Shown: positions 29,575 to 40,593, counted from the stretch's first letter. The stretch: DNA of 64,000 nt from Kitasatospora sp. GP82 (GCF_029892105.1 NZ_JARZAJ010000013.1:1-64000); one strand, 5' to 3'. Program-made: numbers and translations. The notes: generated by a model not told the origin, from the letters alone.

Positions 29575-30173
29575 GACTGCGCCTCCTTGTCCCTGGCCGT
29601 GCGCTCCTGCTGTTCGGTGCCGGGCGCGGCGGCGGTGATCTCGCCCCGGTAGTAGGCACCCTCGTCGGCGCCGGGGTAGATCGCGTGCGGGGTGTCGACC
29701 ATGCCCTCGGTCAGCCCCACCAGCAGCTGCTCCTTGGTGAAGATCAGATCGGCGCGAGAACTGTCCGCCAGCTCGTACTCGTTGGTCATGGTGAGCGCCC
29801 GGGTGGGGCACGCCTCGATGCACAGCCCGCAGAGGATGCAGCGGGCGTAGTTGATCTGGTACACCGCGCCGTAGCGCTCACCGGGCGAGTAGCGCTCCTC
29901 GTCCCGGTTGTCCGCGCCCTCGACGTAGATCGCGTCGGCCGGGCAGGCCCAGGCGCAGAGTTCGCAGCCGACGCACTTCTCCAGGCCGTCCGGGTGCCGG
30001 TTCAGCTGGTGGCGGCCGTGGAAGCGCGGCGCGGTGGGCTTCTTCTGCTCCGGGTACTGCTCGGTCAGCCGCTTCTTGAACATGGCCTTGAAGGTCACGC
30101 CGAAGCCTGCGGCCGGGCCGAGGATCGACGGCCTGGCCGTTGAATCAGACCCAGTGGTCTTCTCGTCCGACAT
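29571..30173 (-). CDS. nuoI: NADH-quinone oxidoreductase subunit I
   Basis: Peripheral-arm ferredoxin-like subunit (200 residues) carrying clusters N6a and N6b. Two CX2CX2CX3CP motifs are seen: C67, C70, C73, C77 and C112, C115, C118, C122. It lies between nuoH (6-bp gap) and nuoJ (4-bp overlap). Confidence 0.95.
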   Translation of the reverse strand: MSDEKTTGSDSTARPSILGPAAGFGVTFKAMFKKRLTEQYPEQKKPTAPRFHGRHQLNRHPDGLEKCVGCELCAWACPADAIYVEGADNRDEERYSPGERYGAVYQINYARCILCGLCIEACPTRALTMTNEYELADSSRADLIFTKEQLLVGLTEGMVDTPHAIYPGADEGAYYRGEITAAAPGTEQQERTARDKEAQS

Positions 30174-30179
30174 CCCGGT

Positions 30180-31529
30180 TCAGCTCCCTTCGGAATGGTC
30201 GGGCCCGTTGAGGGCGTCCTGGAGTTTCGGGGCCCGGCTGCGCCGGCGCGGTACGGCCGGCAGCTCCTGACCGGGCAGCGGCGGGACGGGGTAGCCGCCG
30301 GCCATCGGGTCGAACTCCCCCGCAGGCTCGGACTCTTCGGGCTCCGGCGTGCGCCGGAGGACGTCCCGGAGCAGCACCAGCAGCAGGATCGCCGCGATCG
30401 GCGCACCGACGTAGAGCACCACCTGGCCGAAGCCGTAGCCCTCGTTGCGCAGCGCCCGGACGCTGGCCACCATCACCAGCCAGACCAGCGAGACCGGGAG
30501 CAGCACCTTCCAGCCGAGCTTCATGAACTGGTCGTAGCGGAGCCTGGGCAGGGTGCCGCGCAGCCAGATGAAGAAGAAGAGCAGCAGCTGGATCTTGATG
30601 ACGATCCACAGCATCGGCCACCAGCCGTGGTTGGCCCCGGCCCAGAAGGTGGAGACCGGCCACGGAGCCCGCCAGCCGCCCAGGAAGAGCGTGGAGGCGA
30701 CGGCGGAGACGGTGACCATGTTGACGTACTCCGCCAGCATGAACATCGCGAACTTCAGCGAGGAGTACTCGGTGTTGAAGCCGCCGACCAGCTCGCCCTC
30801 GGCCTCCGGGAGGTCGAAGGGCGCCCGGTTGGTCTCGCCCACCATCGCGATGATGTAGACGATGAACGAGACCGGCAGCAGCACCGCGAACCAGGTCGGC
30901 TGCTGCGAGGCGACGATCTCCGAGGTGGACATCGAGCCCGAGTAGATGAACACCGCCGCGAAGGACAGGCCCATCGCGATCTCGTAGCTGACCATCTGCG
31001 CGGCCGAACGCAGGCCGCCGAGCAGCGGGTAGGTCGAGCCCGAGGACCAGCCCGCCAGCACGATCCCGTAGATGCCGACCGAGGCCACCGCCAGGATGTA
31101 GAGCAGGGCGATCGGCAGGTCCGTCAGCTGGAGCGGGGTACGGGTCCCGAAGATCGACACCTGGTTGTCGGCCGGGCCGAAGGGGATCACCGCGAAGGCC
31201 ATGAAGGCCGGGATCGCGCTGACGATCGGGGCCAGGACGTAGACCACCTTGTCGGCGCCGGTGACGACCAGGTCCTCCTTCAGCGCCAGCTTGATGCCGT
31301 CGGCCAGCGACTGGAGCATGCCCCACGGGCCGTGCCGGTTCGGGCCGATCCGCAGCTGCATCCAGGCGACGACCTTGCGCTCCCAGACGATCGCGATCAG
31401 CACGGTGAGCACCAGGAAGGCGAAGCAGAACACCGCCTTCAGCAGCACCAGCCACCACGGGTCGTGGCCGAAGAAACCGAGGGTCTCGTAGGCGGAAACG
31501 AGGCGCTGCCTCTCTCCGAGATTCAGCAT
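30180..31529 (-). CDS. nuoH: NADH-quinone oxidoreductase subunit H
   Basis: Membrane subunit forming part of the quinone chamber; 449 residues with eight or more helices. Conserved stretches are [22 protein letters not shown], the acidic loop [27 protein letters not shown] and [11 protein letters not shown]. The C-terminal 60 residues after the last helix are a hydrophilic Pro/Glu-rich tail absent from E. coli NuoH. ATG 31529 overlaps the end of nuoG by 7 nt. Confidence 0.95.
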   Translation of the reverse strand: MLNLGERQRLVSAYETLGFFGHDPWWLVLLKAVFCFAFLVLTVLIAIVWERKVVAWMQLRIGPNRHGPWGMLQSLADGIKLALKEDLVVTGADKVVYVLAPIVSAIPAFMAFAVIPFGPADNQVSIFGTRTPLQLTDLPIALLYILAVASVGIYGIVLAGWSSGSTYPLLGGLRSAAQMVSYEIAMGLSFAAVFIYSGSMSTSEIVASQQPTWFAVLLPVSFIVYIIAMVGETNRAPFDLPEAEGELVGGFNTEYSSLKFAMFMLAEYVNMVTVSAVASTLFLGGWRAPWPVSTFWAGANHGWWPMLWIVIKIQLLLFFFIWLRGTLPRLRYDQFMKLGWKVLLPVSLVWLVMVASVRALRNEGYGFGQVVLYVGAPIAAILLLVLLRDVLRRTPEPEESEPAGEFDPMAGGYPVPPLPGQELPAVPRRRSRAPKLQDALNGPDHSEGS

Positions 31530-34057
31530 GACTCCTCCGCGAGGACTGCCGGGTCGGCCGGGACGGTCAGCTCCGCCGAATCGGCTGCGGCGATGGTGAC
31601 CAGGTGGCCGACCGTGGTGCCGAGCGAGCGATGGACGCCGCCCGGAGTGGAGTTGAGCGGCAGCCAGACCGTCCGCTCGGGCATGCCCTCGGTGACCGCC
31701 AGCGGCAGGACCAGCGAACCGGCCGGGCCGGTGACCCGTACGGCCCTGCGGGCGCCGATCTCCTCGGCGGTGGCCGCCGAGATCCGGACCACGGCCGGGT
31801 GCCGGGTGCCGGCCAGGTGCTCGTCGCCCTGCTGGAGGGTGCCGTTGTCCAGCAGCAGCCGGTGCCCGGCGAGGACCGCCTGCCCGGTGGCCGGGCGGGG
31901 CAGCGGGGCCGGGTGCGCGGCGGGAGCGGCCGGACGGTCGCCCGTCCACGGCGCGAAGCGGTCCAGCTCCAGCCGGGCCGCGTGGACGTCCGGCAGACCC
32001 AGCGGGCGGCCGAGCGCATCCGCGAGCATGTTCAGTACCCGTACGTCCGAGTACTGCTGACGCCGCATCAGCTGGTCGGGCTTGAGCGCGGCCTCGAACA
32101 TCCGCACCCGGCCCTCCCAGTCCAGGAAGGTTCCGGCCTTCTCGGCCACGGCGGCGACCGGCAGCACCACATCGGCCCGCTCGGTGACGGCGGACGGACG
32201 CAGCTCCAGCGAGACCACGAACGGCACCCGGGCCAGCGCCTCCTCGGCGAGCGCCGGGTCGGCCAGGTCGTCCAGGCCGACACCGCCGACCACCAGCGCG
32301 TCCAGATCGCCGCGTGCGGCGGCGGCCAGGATCTGGTCGGTGTCCCGGCCGAGCCGGGCCGGGAGTTCGGCCAGGCCCCAGACGGCGGCGGCCTCGGCGC
32401 GGGCGGCCGCTACGGACACCGGTCGGCCGCCGGGCAGCAGCCCGGGCAGCGCACCCGCCTCGACCGCACCCCGCTCCCCCGCCCGGCGCGGCACCCAGAC
32501 CAGCTGGGCACCGGTCGCCTTGGCGAGCCGCAGCGCGGCGGTCAGCCCGCCGGGGACGGCGGCCAGCCGCTCGCCGGCCATGATCACCGCGCCGGGGCTG
32601 CGCAGCGCGTCGGCGGCGCGGCCCGCATCGTCCGCGAGTACCGCGTCCCCGGCCAGCGCGGCCAGCCACTCGGCCTCGGTGCCCGGCGCGGCGGGCAGCA
32701 GCGCACCGCGCAGCTTGCCCAGGCCCCGGGAGGCGTGCGAGGCGATGGAGAAGACCTGAAGTCCCTTGGCCCGATTGGCCTTCCGCAGCCGAAGGAAGAC
32801 GATCGGGGACTCCTCCTCGGCCTCGAAACCGACCAGCAGCACGGCGGGCGCGGCCTCAAGTGCGGTGTACGAGACACCCGTTCCGTCCAGGTCGACACCA
32901 CGGCCGGCGACCGCTGCCGCCAGGAAGTCCGACTCCTCACCGCTGTGCGGGCGGGAGCGGAAGTCCACGTCGTTGGTACCGAGCACCACGCGGGCGAACT
33001 TGGCGTAGCCGTAAGCGTCTTCGACCGTCACCCGGCCACCGGCCAGGACCGCGATATCGGCGGCTCCGCCACGGGTCGCGGAGGCGCCGCGCAGGCCCTC
33101 GGCGGCCCGGGCGAGCGCCTCCGGCCAACTGGCGGGCACGAGTTCACCGTCCGCGTCGCGCACCAGCGGAGTGCCGAGCCGGTCGCGCAGCTGTGCGTAG
33201 CGGAAGGCGAAGCGGCCCTTGTCGCAGTTCCACTCCTGGTTCACCTCGGGGTCGTCGGCCGCCAGGCGGCGCAGCACCTTGCCCCTGCGGTGGTCGGTGC
33301 GCTGCGCGCAGCCGGCGGAGCAGTGCTCGCAGACGCTCGGCGAGGAGACCAGGTCGAACGGCCGGGAGCGGAAACGATAAGCCGCCGAGGTCAGCGCACC
33401 GACCGGGCAGATCTGGATGGTGTTGCCGGAGAAGTACGACTCGAACTCGTCCCCCTCCCCCGTACCGACCTGCTCCAGCGCACCGCGCTCCAGCAGCTCG
33501 ATGAACGGGTCACCGGCGATCTGCTGCGAGAAGCGGGTGCAGCGGGCGCACAGCACGCAGCGCTCCCGGTCCAGCAGCACCTGGCTGCTGAGCGGGATCG
33601 GCTTCGCGTAGGTGCGCTTCATGCCCTCGAAGCGGGACTCCGCCTGGCCGTTGGACATCGCCTGGTTCTGCAGCGGGCACTCGCCGCCCTTGTCGCAGAC
33701 CGGGCAGTCCAGCGGGTGGTTGATCAGCAGCAGCTCCATCACGCCGCGCTGCGCCTTCTCGGCGACCGGCGAGCTGACCTGCGTCCGCACCACCATGCCC
33801 TCGGCGACCGGGATGGTGCACGAGGCGACCGGCTTGCGCTGGCCCTCGACCTCCACGATGCACTGACGGCAGGCACCGGCCGGCTCCAGCAGCGGGTGGT
33901 CGCAGAAGCGCGGGATCTGGGTACCGATCTGCTCGGCGGCGCGGATCACCAGCGTCCCCTTGGGGACCTGGACTTCGACGCCGTCGATGGTGAGCGTGAC
34001 GAGGTCGGGGGCTGTCCCCGTGGCGGAGCCGCTGGTCGTCCCGGCTGTGACGGTCAC
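31523..34057 (-). CDS. nuoG: NADH-quinone oxidoreductase subunit G
   Basis: Large iron-sulfur subunit (844 residues). The N-terminal ferredoxin domain has the 2Fe-2S cysteines in [20 protein letters not shown], followed by [26 protein letters not shown] and a fourth group CEHCSAGC (N7-like). After about residue 270 comes a molybdopterin-oxidoreductase-like domain that no longer binds Mo. GTG 34057 is used: GGGAGG lies 7 nt upstream, and the start overlaps the nuoF stop by 4 nt. Confidence 0.95.
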   Translation of the reverse strand: MTVTAGTTSGSATGTAPDLVTLTIDGVEVQVPKGTLVIRAAEQIGTQIPRFCDHPLLEPAGACRQCIVEVEGQRKPVASCTIPVAEGMVVRTQVSSPVAEKAQRGVMELLLINHPLDCPVCDKGGECPLQNQAMSNGQAESRFEGMKRTYAKPIPLSSQVLLDRERCVLCARCTRFSQQIAGDPFIELLERGALEQVGTGEGDEFESYFSGNTIQICPVGALTSAAYRFRSRPFDLVSSPSVCEHCSAGCAQRTDHRRGKVLRRLAADDPEVNQEWNCDKGRFAFRYAQLRDRLGTPLVRDADGELVPASWPEALARAAEGLRGASATRGGAADIAVLAGGRVTVEDAYGYAKFARVVLGTNDVDFRSRPHSGEESDFLAAAVAGRGVDLDGTGVSYTALEAAPAVLLVGFEAEEESPIVFLRLRKANRAKGLQVFSIASHASRGLGKLRGALLPAAPGTEAEWLAALAGDAVLADDAGRAADALRSPGAVIMAGERLAAVPGGLTAALRLAKATGAQLVWVPRRAGERGAVEAGALPGLLPGGRPVSVAAARAEAAAVWGLAELPARLGRDTDQILAAAARGDLDALVVGGVGLDDLADPALAEEALARVPFVVSLELRPSAVTERADVVLPVAAVAEKAGTFLDWEGRVRMFEAALKPDQLMRRQQYSDVRVLNMLADALGRPLGLPDVHAARLELDRFAPWTGDRPAAPAAHPAPLPRPATGQAVLAGHRLLLDNGTLQQGDEHLAGTRHPAVVRISAATAEEIGARRAVRVTGPAGSLVLPLAVTEGMPERTVWLPLNSTPGGVHRSLGTTVGHLVTIAAADSAELTVPADPAVLAEESC

Positions 34058-35415
34058 GCGTGCACCTCCCTCTCGGTGGCGGACGGGTGGGCGTTGGGCC
34101 GGTCGGCCCAGACGGTGGCGGCCGCCGGGTCGAAGGGGCAGCGCCGCTCGGCGAGGTGCTGCTCGTACTCGGCGCGGAAGTACTGGAGCGAGGAGACGAT
34201 CGGACTGGCCGCGCCGTCGCCGAGGGCGCAGAAGGACTTGCCGTTGATGTTGTCGGCGATGTCCAGCAGCTTCTCCAGGTCGCCGTCGACGCCCTGCCCG
34301 GCCTCGATCCGCCTGAGCAACTGGACCAGCCAGTAGGTGCCTTCGCGGCACGGTGTGCACTTGCCGCAGGACTCGTGCGCGTAGAACTCCGTCCAGCGGG
34401 TGACCGCGCGGACCACGCAGGTGGTCTCGTCGAAGATCTGCAGCGCCTTGGTGCCGAGCATCGAGCCCGCTGCGCCGACGCCCTCGTAGTCGAGCGGGAC
34501 GTCCAGGTGCTCGTCGGTGAACATCGGGGTCGAAGAGCCGCCCGGCGTCCAGAACTTGAGCCGGTGCCCGGCCCGGATGCCGCCGCTGACGTCCAGCAGC
34601 TGGCGCAGGGTGACGCCCAGCGGCGCCTCGTACTGCCCCGGGTTGGTGACGTGGCCGGAGAGCGAGTACAGGGTGAAGCCGGGGGACTTCTCGGTGCCCA
34701 GCGCCTTGAACCACTCCTTGCCGCGCGCCAGGATCGGCGGCACGGAGGCGATCGACTCCACGTTGTTGACCACCGTCGGGCAGGCGTAGAGACCGGCGAT
34801 CGCCGGGAACGGCGGCCGCAGTCGCGGCTGGCCGCGCAGGCCCTCCAGCGAGTCGAGCAGCGCCGTCTCCTCGCCGCAGATGTACGCCCCGGCGCCCGCG
34901 TGGACGGTGATGTCCAGGTCGATGCCCGAGCCGAGGATGTTCTTGCCGAGGTACCCGGCCTGGTATGCCTCCGCGACGGCCGCGTGCAGGCGGCGCAGCA
35001 CGGGGACGACCTCGCCCCGCAGATAGATGAAGGCGTGGTCGCAGCGGATCGCGTACGAGGCGATGATCATGCCTTCGATCAGCGAGTGCGGGTTGGCGAA
35101 GAGCAGCGGGATGTCCTTGCAGGTTCCCGGCTCGGACTCGTCGGCGTTGACCACCAGGTAGTGCGGTTTGCCGTCGTTCTGCGGGATGAACTGCCACTTC
35201 ATCCCGGTCGGGAAGCCCGCGCCGCCGCGTCCGCGCAGTCCGGACTCCTTGACCAGGGCGATCACGTCGTCCGGCGGCATGGCGAGCGCGGTCTGCAGGC
35301 CCTTGTAGCCGTCGTGGCGGCGGTAGGTGGCGAGAGTCCAGGGGCGGTTGTCGTCCCAGGAGGCGGAGAGTACCGGCGAGAGCAGCTTCTCGGCCGGCTC
35401 GGCGGAGGTCATCAC
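34054..35415 (-). CDS. nuoF: NADH-quinone oxidoreductase subunit F
   Basis: NADH- and FMN-binding subunit (453 residues). The nucleotide/FMN region has [16 protein letters not shown] and [26 protein letters not shown] follows; the 4Fe-4S (N3) cysteines lie in [12 protein letters not shown] with a later Cys. Two Mets open the frame (ATGATG), so the start may be 35415 or 35412. Overlaps nuoE by 4 nt. Confidence 0.95.
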   Translation of the reverse strand: MMTSAEPAEKLLSPVLSASWDDNRPWTLATYRRHDGYKGLQTALAMPPDDVIALVKESGLRGRGGAGFPTGMKWQFIPQNDGKPHYLVVNADESEPGTCKDIPLLFANPHSLIEGMIIASYAIRCDHAFIYLRGEVVPVLRRLHAAVAEAYQAGYLGKNILGSGIDLDITVHAGAGAYICGEETALLDSLEGLRGQPRLRPPFPAIAGLYACPTVVNNVESIASVPPILARGKEWFKALGTEKSPGFTLYSLSGHVTNPGQYEAPLGVTLRQLLDVSGGIRAGHRLKFWTPGGSSTPMFTDEHLDVPLDYEGVGAAGSMLGTKALQIFDETTCVVRAVTRWTEFYAHESCGKCTPCREGTYWLVQLLRRIEAGQGVDGDLEKLLDIADNINGKSFCALGDGAASPIVSSLQYFRAEYEQHLAERRCPFDPAAATVWADRPNAHPSATEREVHA

Positions 35416-36170
35416 TCTTCCGTCCCTTCATGCCGGGGGGAGACCACCTTGGTGCCTGACGTACCCGGCAGCGTCTCGCCCTTGGCGAGCCGGAGCCCGG
35501 CCAGCGAGGGGGCACCGCCCGCGCCCGAGGCGTCCACCGCGCCCGGCCGCTCGTCGGGAAAACCGGCCAGGATTCGCGCGGTCTCCTTGAAGCTGCACAG
35601 CCGCGCGCCCCGGGTGGGCTCCACCTCGCGGCCCTGGCGCAGCTGGTCCACCAACTGCCGTGCGCTCTCGGGAGTCTGGTTGTCGAAGAACTCCCAGTTG
35701 ACCATCACCACGGGCGCGTAGTCGCAGGCCGCGTTGCACTCGATGTGCTCGATGGAGATCTCGCCGTCCTCGGTGGTCTCGTTGTTCTCGATCCCGAGGT
35801 GCTCCTTGAGCTCGGCGAAGATCTGGTCGCCGCCGAGCACCGCGCAGAGCGTGTTGGTGCACACCCCCACGTGGTACGTCCCCGCGGGCCTGCGCCGGTA
35901 CATGGTGTAGAAGGTGGCGACGGCGGTGACCTCGGCGGTGGTGAGCTCCAACTGCTCGGCGCAGAACCGGATTCCGGTCGGGCTGACATAGCCCTCCTCG
36001 GCCTGCACCAGGTGCAGCAGCGGCAGCAGGGCGGAGCGCGCGACGGGGTAGCGGCCGATCAGCTCGCGCGCGTCCGCCGCCAGCCTGTCGTGCACCTCCG
36101 GCGGGTACGGCCTGGCCGGCAGCGCCGGCAGGCCCAGGTCCACGCCTTTGTCCTGAGAAATGGGGCTCAC
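35412..36170 (-). CDS. nuoE: NADH-quinone oxidoreductase subunit E
   Basis: Thioredoxin-fold subunit with the N1a 2Fe-2S cluster (252 residues). The four cysteines are in [12 protein letters not shown] and [13 protein letters not shown]-terminal extension of about 80 residues (after [15 protein letters not shown]) is typical of actinobacteria. GTG 36170 overlaps the nuoD stop (GTGA) and is the only reasonable start. Confidence 0.95.
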   Translation of the reverse strand: MSPISQDKGVDLGLPALPARPYPPEVHDRLAADARELIGRYPVARSALLPLLHLVQAEEGYVSPTGIRFCAEQLELTTAEVTAVATFYTMYRRRPAGTYHVGVCTNTLCAVLGGDQIFAELKEHLGIENNETTEDGEISIEHIECNAACDYAPVVMVNWEFFDNQTPESARQLVDQLRQGREVEPTRGARLCSFKETARILAGFPDERPGAVDASGAGGAPSLAGLRLAKGETLPGTSGTKVVSPRHEGTEE

Positions 36171-37513
36171 CGGTCCACGCCTCCCATCACCGGGTCGATC
36201 CCGGCCACCGCGACGATGACGTCGGCGACCTGGCCGCCCTCGCACATCGCCGCCATCGACTGCAGATTGGTGAACGAGGGGTCGCGGAAGTGGACGCGGT
36301 AGGGCCGCGTCCCGCCGTCGCTGACCACGTGCACCCCGAGCTCGCCCTTGGGCGACTCGACCGCCGCGTACGCCTGCCCGACCGGGACCCGGAACCCCTC
36401 GGTCACCAGCTTGAAGTGGTGGATCAGGGCCTCCATCGAGGTGCCCATGATCTTCCGGATGTGGTCGAGCGAGTTGCCAATCCCGTCCGGGCCGACGGCC
36501 AGTTGGGCGGGCCAGGCGATCTTCCTGTCGGCGACCATGACCGGCCCGGGCTTGAGCCGGTCCAGGCACTGCTCGACGATCCGCAGCGACTGCTTCATCT
36601 CCTCGAGACGGATCAGGAACCGCCCGAAGGAGTCGGCGCTCTCGGCGATCGCCACCTCGAAGTCGTAGTTCTCGTACCCGCAGTAGGGGTCGGACTTGCG
36701 CAGGTCGTGCGGCAGGCCGGTGGCGCGCAGGATCGGTCCGGTGGCGCCGAGGGCGAGGCACCCCGGCAGGTCGAGGAAGCCGACGTCCACCAGGCGGGCC
36801 TTGAACACCGGGTTGCCGGTGGCGAGTTTGTCGTACTCGTGCATCCGCGAGCGCAGCAGCCTGACCGCCTCGCGGATCTGGTCGACGGCGCCGGGCGGCA
36901 GGTCCTGGGCCACTCCCCCGGGGCGGACGTACGCGTGGTTCATCCGCAGTCCGGTGACCAACTCGAAGATGTCGAGCACGACTTCGCGGTCCCGGAAGCC
37001 GTAGATCATCAGGGTGGTCGAGCCGATCTCCATACCGCCGGTGGCCAGGCACACCATGTGCGAGGAGATCCGGTTGAGCTCCATCATCAACACCCGGATG
37101 ACATTGGCCCGTTCGGGGATGTCACCGGTGATGCCGAGCAGCTTCTCGACGGCCAGGCAGTACGCGGTCTCGTTGAAGAGCGGGGTCAGGTAGTCCATCC
37201 GGGTCACAAAGGTGGTGCCCTGGACCCAGTTGCGGAACTCCATGTTCTTCTCGATGCCGGTGTGCAGGTAGCCGATTCCGCAGCGGGCCTCCTTCACCGT
37301 CTCGCCGTCGATCTCCAGGATCAGCCGCAACACCCCGTGGGTGGAAGGGTGTTGTGGACCCATGTTGACGATGATGCGCTCGTCGTCGGCGCGGGCGACG
37401 GCCTCGACCACCTCGCCCCAGTCGCCGCCGGTGACGGTGAAGACCCGGCCCTCGGTGGTCTCTCGCTCGCCCGCCCGCCGGTACTCGGTCGCGTTCTCGA
37501 ATTCAGTGGGCAT
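36167..37513 (-). CDS. nuoD: NADH-quinone oxidoreductase subunit D
   Basis: 49-kDa-type subunit (448 residues), which with NuoB forms the quinone site. Family motifs are [50 protein letters not shown] and the C-terminal [13 protein letters not shown] 37513 overlaps the nuoC stop by one base (TGATG). Confidence 0.95.
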   Translation of the reverse strand: MPTEFENATEYRRAGERETTEGRVFTVTGGDWGEVVEAVARADDERIIVNMGPQHPSTHGVLRLILEIDGETVKEARCGIGYLHTGIEKNMEFRNWVQGTTFVTRMDYLTPLFNETAYCLAVEKLLGITGDIPERANVIRVLMMELNRISSHMVCLATGGMEIGSTTLMIYGFRDREVVLDIFELVTGLRMNHAYVRPGGVAQDLPPGAVDQIREAVRLLRSRMHEYDKLATGNPVFKARLVDVGFLDLPGCLALGATGPILRATGLPHDLRKSDPYCGYENYDFEVAIAESADSFGRFLIRLEEMKQSLRIVEQCLDRLKPGPVMVADRKIAWPAQLAVGPDGIGNSLDHIRKIMGTSMEALIHHFKLVTEGFRVPVGQAYAAVESPKGELGVHVVSDGGTRPYRVHFRDPSFTNLQSMAAMCEGGQVADVIVAVAGIDPVMGGVDR

Positions 37514-38256
37514 CAGCTGTACGACCTCCGCTGGTCGGGCGCCGGGATCTGGGCGCCCTTGTACTCGACGGGGATGCCGCCGAGCGGGTAGTCCTTGCGC
37601 TGCGGGTGGCCCAGCCAGTCGTCCGGCATCATGATCCGGGTCAGCGCCGGGTGCCCCTCGAAGACCAGGCCGAAGAAGTCGTACACCTCGCGCTCGTGCC
37701 AGTCGTTGGTCGGGTAGACGCTGACCACGGACGGGATGCGCGGGTCGGCGTCCGGCGCGTCGACCTCCAGCCGCAGCAGCCGGCCGTGGGTGATCGAGCG
37801 CAGCTGGTACACCGCGTGCAGCTCGCGGCCGGCGTCGTGCGGGTAGTGCACTCCGCTGACGCCGAGGCAGAGTTCGTAGCGCAGCGCCGGATCGTCGCGC
37901 AGCGTCCGGACGGCCGCCAGCAGGTGCTCGCGGGCGATGTGGAAGGTCAGTTCGCCCCGGTCGACGACGGTCTTCTCGATCACGTCCGACACATCGAGCC
38001 CCTGCTCCTCCAGGGCGCCCTCGAACTCGTCGGCCACCTCGTCGAAGCCGTGCCCGTACGGGCGGCTGCTCGGGCCGGGCAGGACGATCGGGGCCGTCAG
38101 GCCGCCGAACCCCGAGGTGTCGCCGGAGTCCGCTGCGCCGAACATGCCCCGGCGCCTGCCGATCACCTCGACCGGGAGCTCGGTACGGGTGGCGGGAACG
38201 GCTCCCTCGGGAACGGCACCCCCGGGGGCGGCGCTCCCGTTCGGCTGGTCGCTCAT
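37513..38256 (-). CDS. nuoC: NADH-quinone oxidoreductase subunit C
   Basis: 30-kDa-type subunit (247 residues). The C-terminal signature [16 protein letters not shown] with [21 protein letters not shown] is intact. The first 40 residues are Gly/Ala/Pro-rich and variable. NuoC and NuoD are separate here, unlike the enterobacterial fusion. Start overlaps nuoB by 4 nt. Confidence 0.95.
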   Translation of the reverse strand: MSDQPNGSAAPGGAVPEGAVPATRTELPVEVIGRRRGMFGAADSGDTSGFGGLTAPIVLPGPSSRPYGHGFDEVADEFEGALEEQGLDVSDVIEKTVVDRGELTFHIAREHLLAAVRTLRDDPALRYELCLGVSGVHYPHDAGRELHAVYQLRSITHGRLLRLEVDAPDADPRIPSVVSVYPTNDWHEREVYDFFGLVFEGHPALTRIMMPDDWLGHPQRKDYPLGGIPVEYKGAQIPAPDQRRSYS

Positions 38257-38807
38257 CGCAGCAGCCCCCCCATCTCACTGGTCGGGGTGGCGTGCAGGGC
38301 GAGTTCCTCGGCCAGCTCCTGGGCGCGGCGCTTGTTCACGCCGAGCTTCTCGTGCTGGATCTTCTCGTGCAGCTTGAGGATCGCGTCCAACAGCATCTCC
38401 GGGCGGGGCGGACAGCCCGGCAGGTAGATGTCCACGGGGACGATGTGGTCCACGCCCTGGACGATCGCGTAGTTGTTGAACATCCCCCCCGAGGAGGCGC
38501 AGACGCCCATCGAGATGACCCACTTCGGGTTGGCCATCTGGTCGTACACCTGGCGCAGCACCGGGGCCATCTTCTGGCTCACCCTGCCTGCCACGATCAT
38601 GAGGTCGGCCTGCCGGGGCGAGCCCCGGAAGACCTCCATGCCGAACCTGGCCAGGTCGTAGCGGCCCGCCCCGGTGGTCATCATCTCGATCGCGCAGCAG
38701 GCCAGCCCGAAGGTGGCCGGGAAGAGCGAGGCCTTGCGCACCCACCCCGCCGCCGTCTCCACGGTGGTGAGCAGAAAGCCGCTCGGCAGCTTCTCCTCGA
38801 TACCCAT
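38253..38807 (-). CDS. nuoB: NADH-quinone oxidoreductase subunit B
   Basis: PSST-type subunit (184 residues) with terminal cluster N2. The unusual tandem cysteines C37-C38 (LACCAIEMM) and the ligands C103 (GVCASSGG) and C132 (LPGCPPRP) are present. The 58-bp gap to nuoA holds a half-palindromic Rex-like sequence. Confidence 0.95.
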   Translation of the reverse strand: MGIEEKLPSGFLLTTVETAAGWVRKASLFPATFGLACCAIEMMTTGAGRYDLARFGMEVFRGSPRQADLMIVAGRVSQKMAPVLRQVYDQMANPKWVISMGVCASSGGMFNNYAIVQGVDHIVPVDIYLPGCPPRPEMLLDAILKLHEKIQHEKLGVNKRRAQELAEELALHATPTSEMGGLLR

Positions 38808-38839
38808 CAGATCCCTCTCAATACCTCAAGTCCGGTGGC

Positions 38840-38857
38840 TTGTCCGCCCGTTCACAA
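38840..38857. promoter_or_regulatory. Degenerate Rex-like site between nuoA and nuoB
   Basis: TTGTCCGCCCGTTCACAA keeps a perfect right half (GTTCACAA) and the outer TTGT of the left half of a TTGTGAACGCGTTCACAA-type Rex operator. It lies in the only sizeable gap of the early operon. Weak or internal control is possible, but so is chance. Confidence 0.3.
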
Positions 38858-38865
38858 AGGGCCGC

Positions 38866-39225
38866 TCAGTCCCACTCCAGACCGCCGCGCCGCCAGACGT
38901 AGGCGTACGCGACGAAGACGGTGGCGATGAACAGGAGCATCTCGACCAGCCCGAAGATCCCCAGGGCGTCGAAACTGACCGCCCACGGGTAGAGGAAGAC
39001 GATCTCGATGTCGAAGACGATGAAGAGCATCGCCGTCAGGTAGTACTTGATCGGGAACCGGCCGCCGCCCACCGGCTGCGGGGTCGGTTCGATGCCGCAC
39101 TCGTACGCCTCCAACTTGGCCCGGTTGTAACGCTTCGGGCCGGTGAGCGAGGCCATCACGACGGAACCGACCGCGAACGCCGCCGCGATGGCACCGAGTA
39201 CGAGGATCGGCGCGTAGGCATTCAT
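38866..39225 (-). CDS. nuoA: NADH-quinone oxidoreductase subunit A
   Basis: First gene of the operon: 119 residues, three helices. The conserved ECG turn is in KLEAYECGIEPTP, followed by FPIKYYLTAMLFIVFDIEIVFLYPW. ATG 39225 is used; GAGGGAGC lies about 8 nt upstream with a second GGAGG just before the start. Longer in-frame starts would lie within the promoter and operator region. Confidence 0.95.
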   Translation of the reverse strand: MNAYAPILVLGAIAAAFAVGSVVMASLTGPKRYNRAKLEAYECGIEPTPQPVGGGRFPIKYYLTAMLFIVFDIEIVFLYPWAVSFDALGIFGLVEMLLFIATVFVAYAYVWRRGGLEWD

Positions 39226-39273
39226 AGCCTCCGCTCCCTCCGTCCAGTCGTCCTTGACTGCAGATCGGAACCG

Positions 39274-39298
39274 ACGGGTCACACTGCGGTGAACCCGT
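39274..39298. promoter_or_regulatory. Hairpin upstream of nuoA
   Basis: ACGGGTCAC (39274-39282) pairs with GTGAACCCGT (39289-39298) apart from one bulged base, around a 6-nt loop. It is 49-73 nt upstream of the nuoA start. It may be a structured 5' leader or a binding site. Confidence 0.35.
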
Positions 39299-39322
39299 GA
39301 TCCACTCCTTGAGATCTGCCCC

Positions 39323-39340
39323 ATGTGAGACAGTTCACAA
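39323..39340. promoter_or_regulatory. Candidate Rex operator of the nuo operon
   Basis: ATGTGAGACAGTTCACAA contains TGTGA-N6-TCACA and differs from an ideal TTGTGA-N6-TCACAA Rex operator only at the first base. Its near edge is 98 bp upstream of the nuoA start. Rex senses the NADH/NAD+ ratio and is known to control nuo in Streptomyces coelicolor. The core also fits the Crp pattern, so identity needs testing. Confidence 0.65.
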
Positions 39341-39711
39341 AGGCTGGATCGAGCGCATCTTATGCCCGTCGGCTTGTGATCTGCGACACGCAGTTCCCGA
39401 CGATCTTTGTGATCTACGCCACCTGACAAACGACCGCCAAGGCGATCAAGCCACGCTTCATCAACCCAACGAAGGCAAATGACCACATTCCGTCGCAATT
39501 TCTCGCGAAGCGACTGGTCAGCGGCTTCTGCCTATATCAATGATGCTGCGGCCATCGCAAATTTCATGGCTTCACGTTGACGTGATAGAGGGGCTCACTC
39601 TCCAGAGTGGACAACTCCGGGCCCCCGCTTGACCCTTTGTTCACAAGCGCACGACGTGCCGCCCCGCGCCGAGGCGCGGGACGGCACGTCGTCGACGGCC
39701 CGGCCCGGCGG
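39341..39711. other. Gene-free upstream region of nuo
   Basis: No coding frame with normal codon bias is seen. The stretch is AT-richer than its surroundings. It holds a direct repeat TTGTGATCT(G/A)CG at 39374-39385 and 39407-39418 (33 bp apart), a small inverted repeat TCACG-TTGA-CGTGA at 39572-39585 and a TTGTTCACAAG half-site at 39638-39647 near the end of the EamA gene. Confidence 0.5.
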
Positions 39712-40593
39712 TCAGCGGTCGGCGGCCCGGCGGCCCCATTCGGTTCCCACCAGCACCAGCAGTCCGCCGAGTACGGCGAGGGGCGTGAGCCGGTCGCCGC
39801 CGAGCGCGATACCGAAGACGGCGGCCCAGAGGGGCTCGGTGCCGAGCAGCAGGCTGACCCGCGAGGGCGAGGTGGCGCGCACCGCCCACATCTGCACGAA
39901 GAAGGCGAACAGCGTGCAGAGCAGCGACAGATGCAGCAGGTACACCCACTGCACGGGGCCGAAGGCCGCCGCCACGGCGAGCGGGGACGGCCCGGCAAAG
40001 GGTGAGGCGGCAAAGAACACCACGGTGGCGGAGGCGAGTTGCACCCAGGTGAGCGCCAGCGAGTCGGTCGCCGCGATGGCCTTGGTGCGGGACATGGTGA
40101 GCACATGGACGGTACGGACCAGCGCCGAACCCAGGATCAGCAGATCCCCCGTGCTCGGTGTCCGAAAGCCGCCCCCGCCGGTCAGCAGCGCGACACCGAG
40201 GACCGAGAGGACGGCCGCCGCGAGGAAGGCCCCGGGCAGCGCGGTCCTGCGGACGGCGCTCTCGGCGAGCGGCGTGAGCACCATGGTGAGACTCACGATC
40301 AGCCCGGCGTTGGTCGCCGAGGTGTGCACCGCGCCGTACGTCTCCAGCAGGAAGATCGCGCCGAGGATCCCGCCGAGCGCGGCCCCGCCCAGCCATTCGC
40401 GTACGGTGAGCCCGCGCAGCGCCCGGAGCGCGAAGAGGCCGAGCAGCGGCAGCACCAGGGCGAAGCGCAGCACCAGGACCGGGAGCACGGTCTGCGGCGT
40501 CGCCAGTTGCTTGACCACCAGGAAGCTGGAGCCCCAGACCACGGCCACCGCGAGCACGGGCAGATCGCGGACGGTCGGTGAAACGGTGCGCAT
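39712..40593 (-). CDS. EamA-family (DMT) permease
   Basis: A 293-residue protein with ten hydrophobic helices arranged as two EamA repeats (first around LAVAVVWGSSFLVVKQL; second around GDLLILGSALVRTVHVLTM, closing with PLWAAVFGIALGGDRLTP). Members export amino acids or other metabolites; the substrate is not deducible. ATG 40593 follows GGAGGGACCACCGT. It is the first accessory gene beyond nuoA and is convergent to nothing: its 3' end faces the nuo upstream region. Confidence 0.85.
   Translation of the reverse strand: MRTVSPTVRDLPVLAVAVVWGSSFLVVKQLATPQTVLPVLVLRFALVLPLLGLFALRALRGLTVREWLGGAALGGILGAIFLLETYGAVHTSATNAGLIVSLTMVLTPLAESAVRRTALPGAFLAAAVLSVLGVALLTGGGGFRTPSTGDLLILGSALVRTVHVLTMSRTKAIAATDSLALTWVQLASATVVFFAASPFAGPSPLAVAAAFGPVQWVYLLHLSLLCTLFAFFVQMWAVRATSPSRVSLLLGTEPLWAAVFGIALGGDRLTPLAVLGGLLVLVGTEWGRRAADR

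Noticed and set aside
34058-35515. Extension that would make NuoG 1330 residues
   Set aside because: The extra part is nuoF in another frame; GTG 34057 has a proper ribosome binding site and overlaps the nuoF stop.
39323-39340. Calling the palindrome a Crp site instead of Rex
   Set aside because: TGTGA-N6-TCACA fits both. Rex was preferred from the nuo context and the TTCACAA flank, and Crp was kept as a stated alternative.
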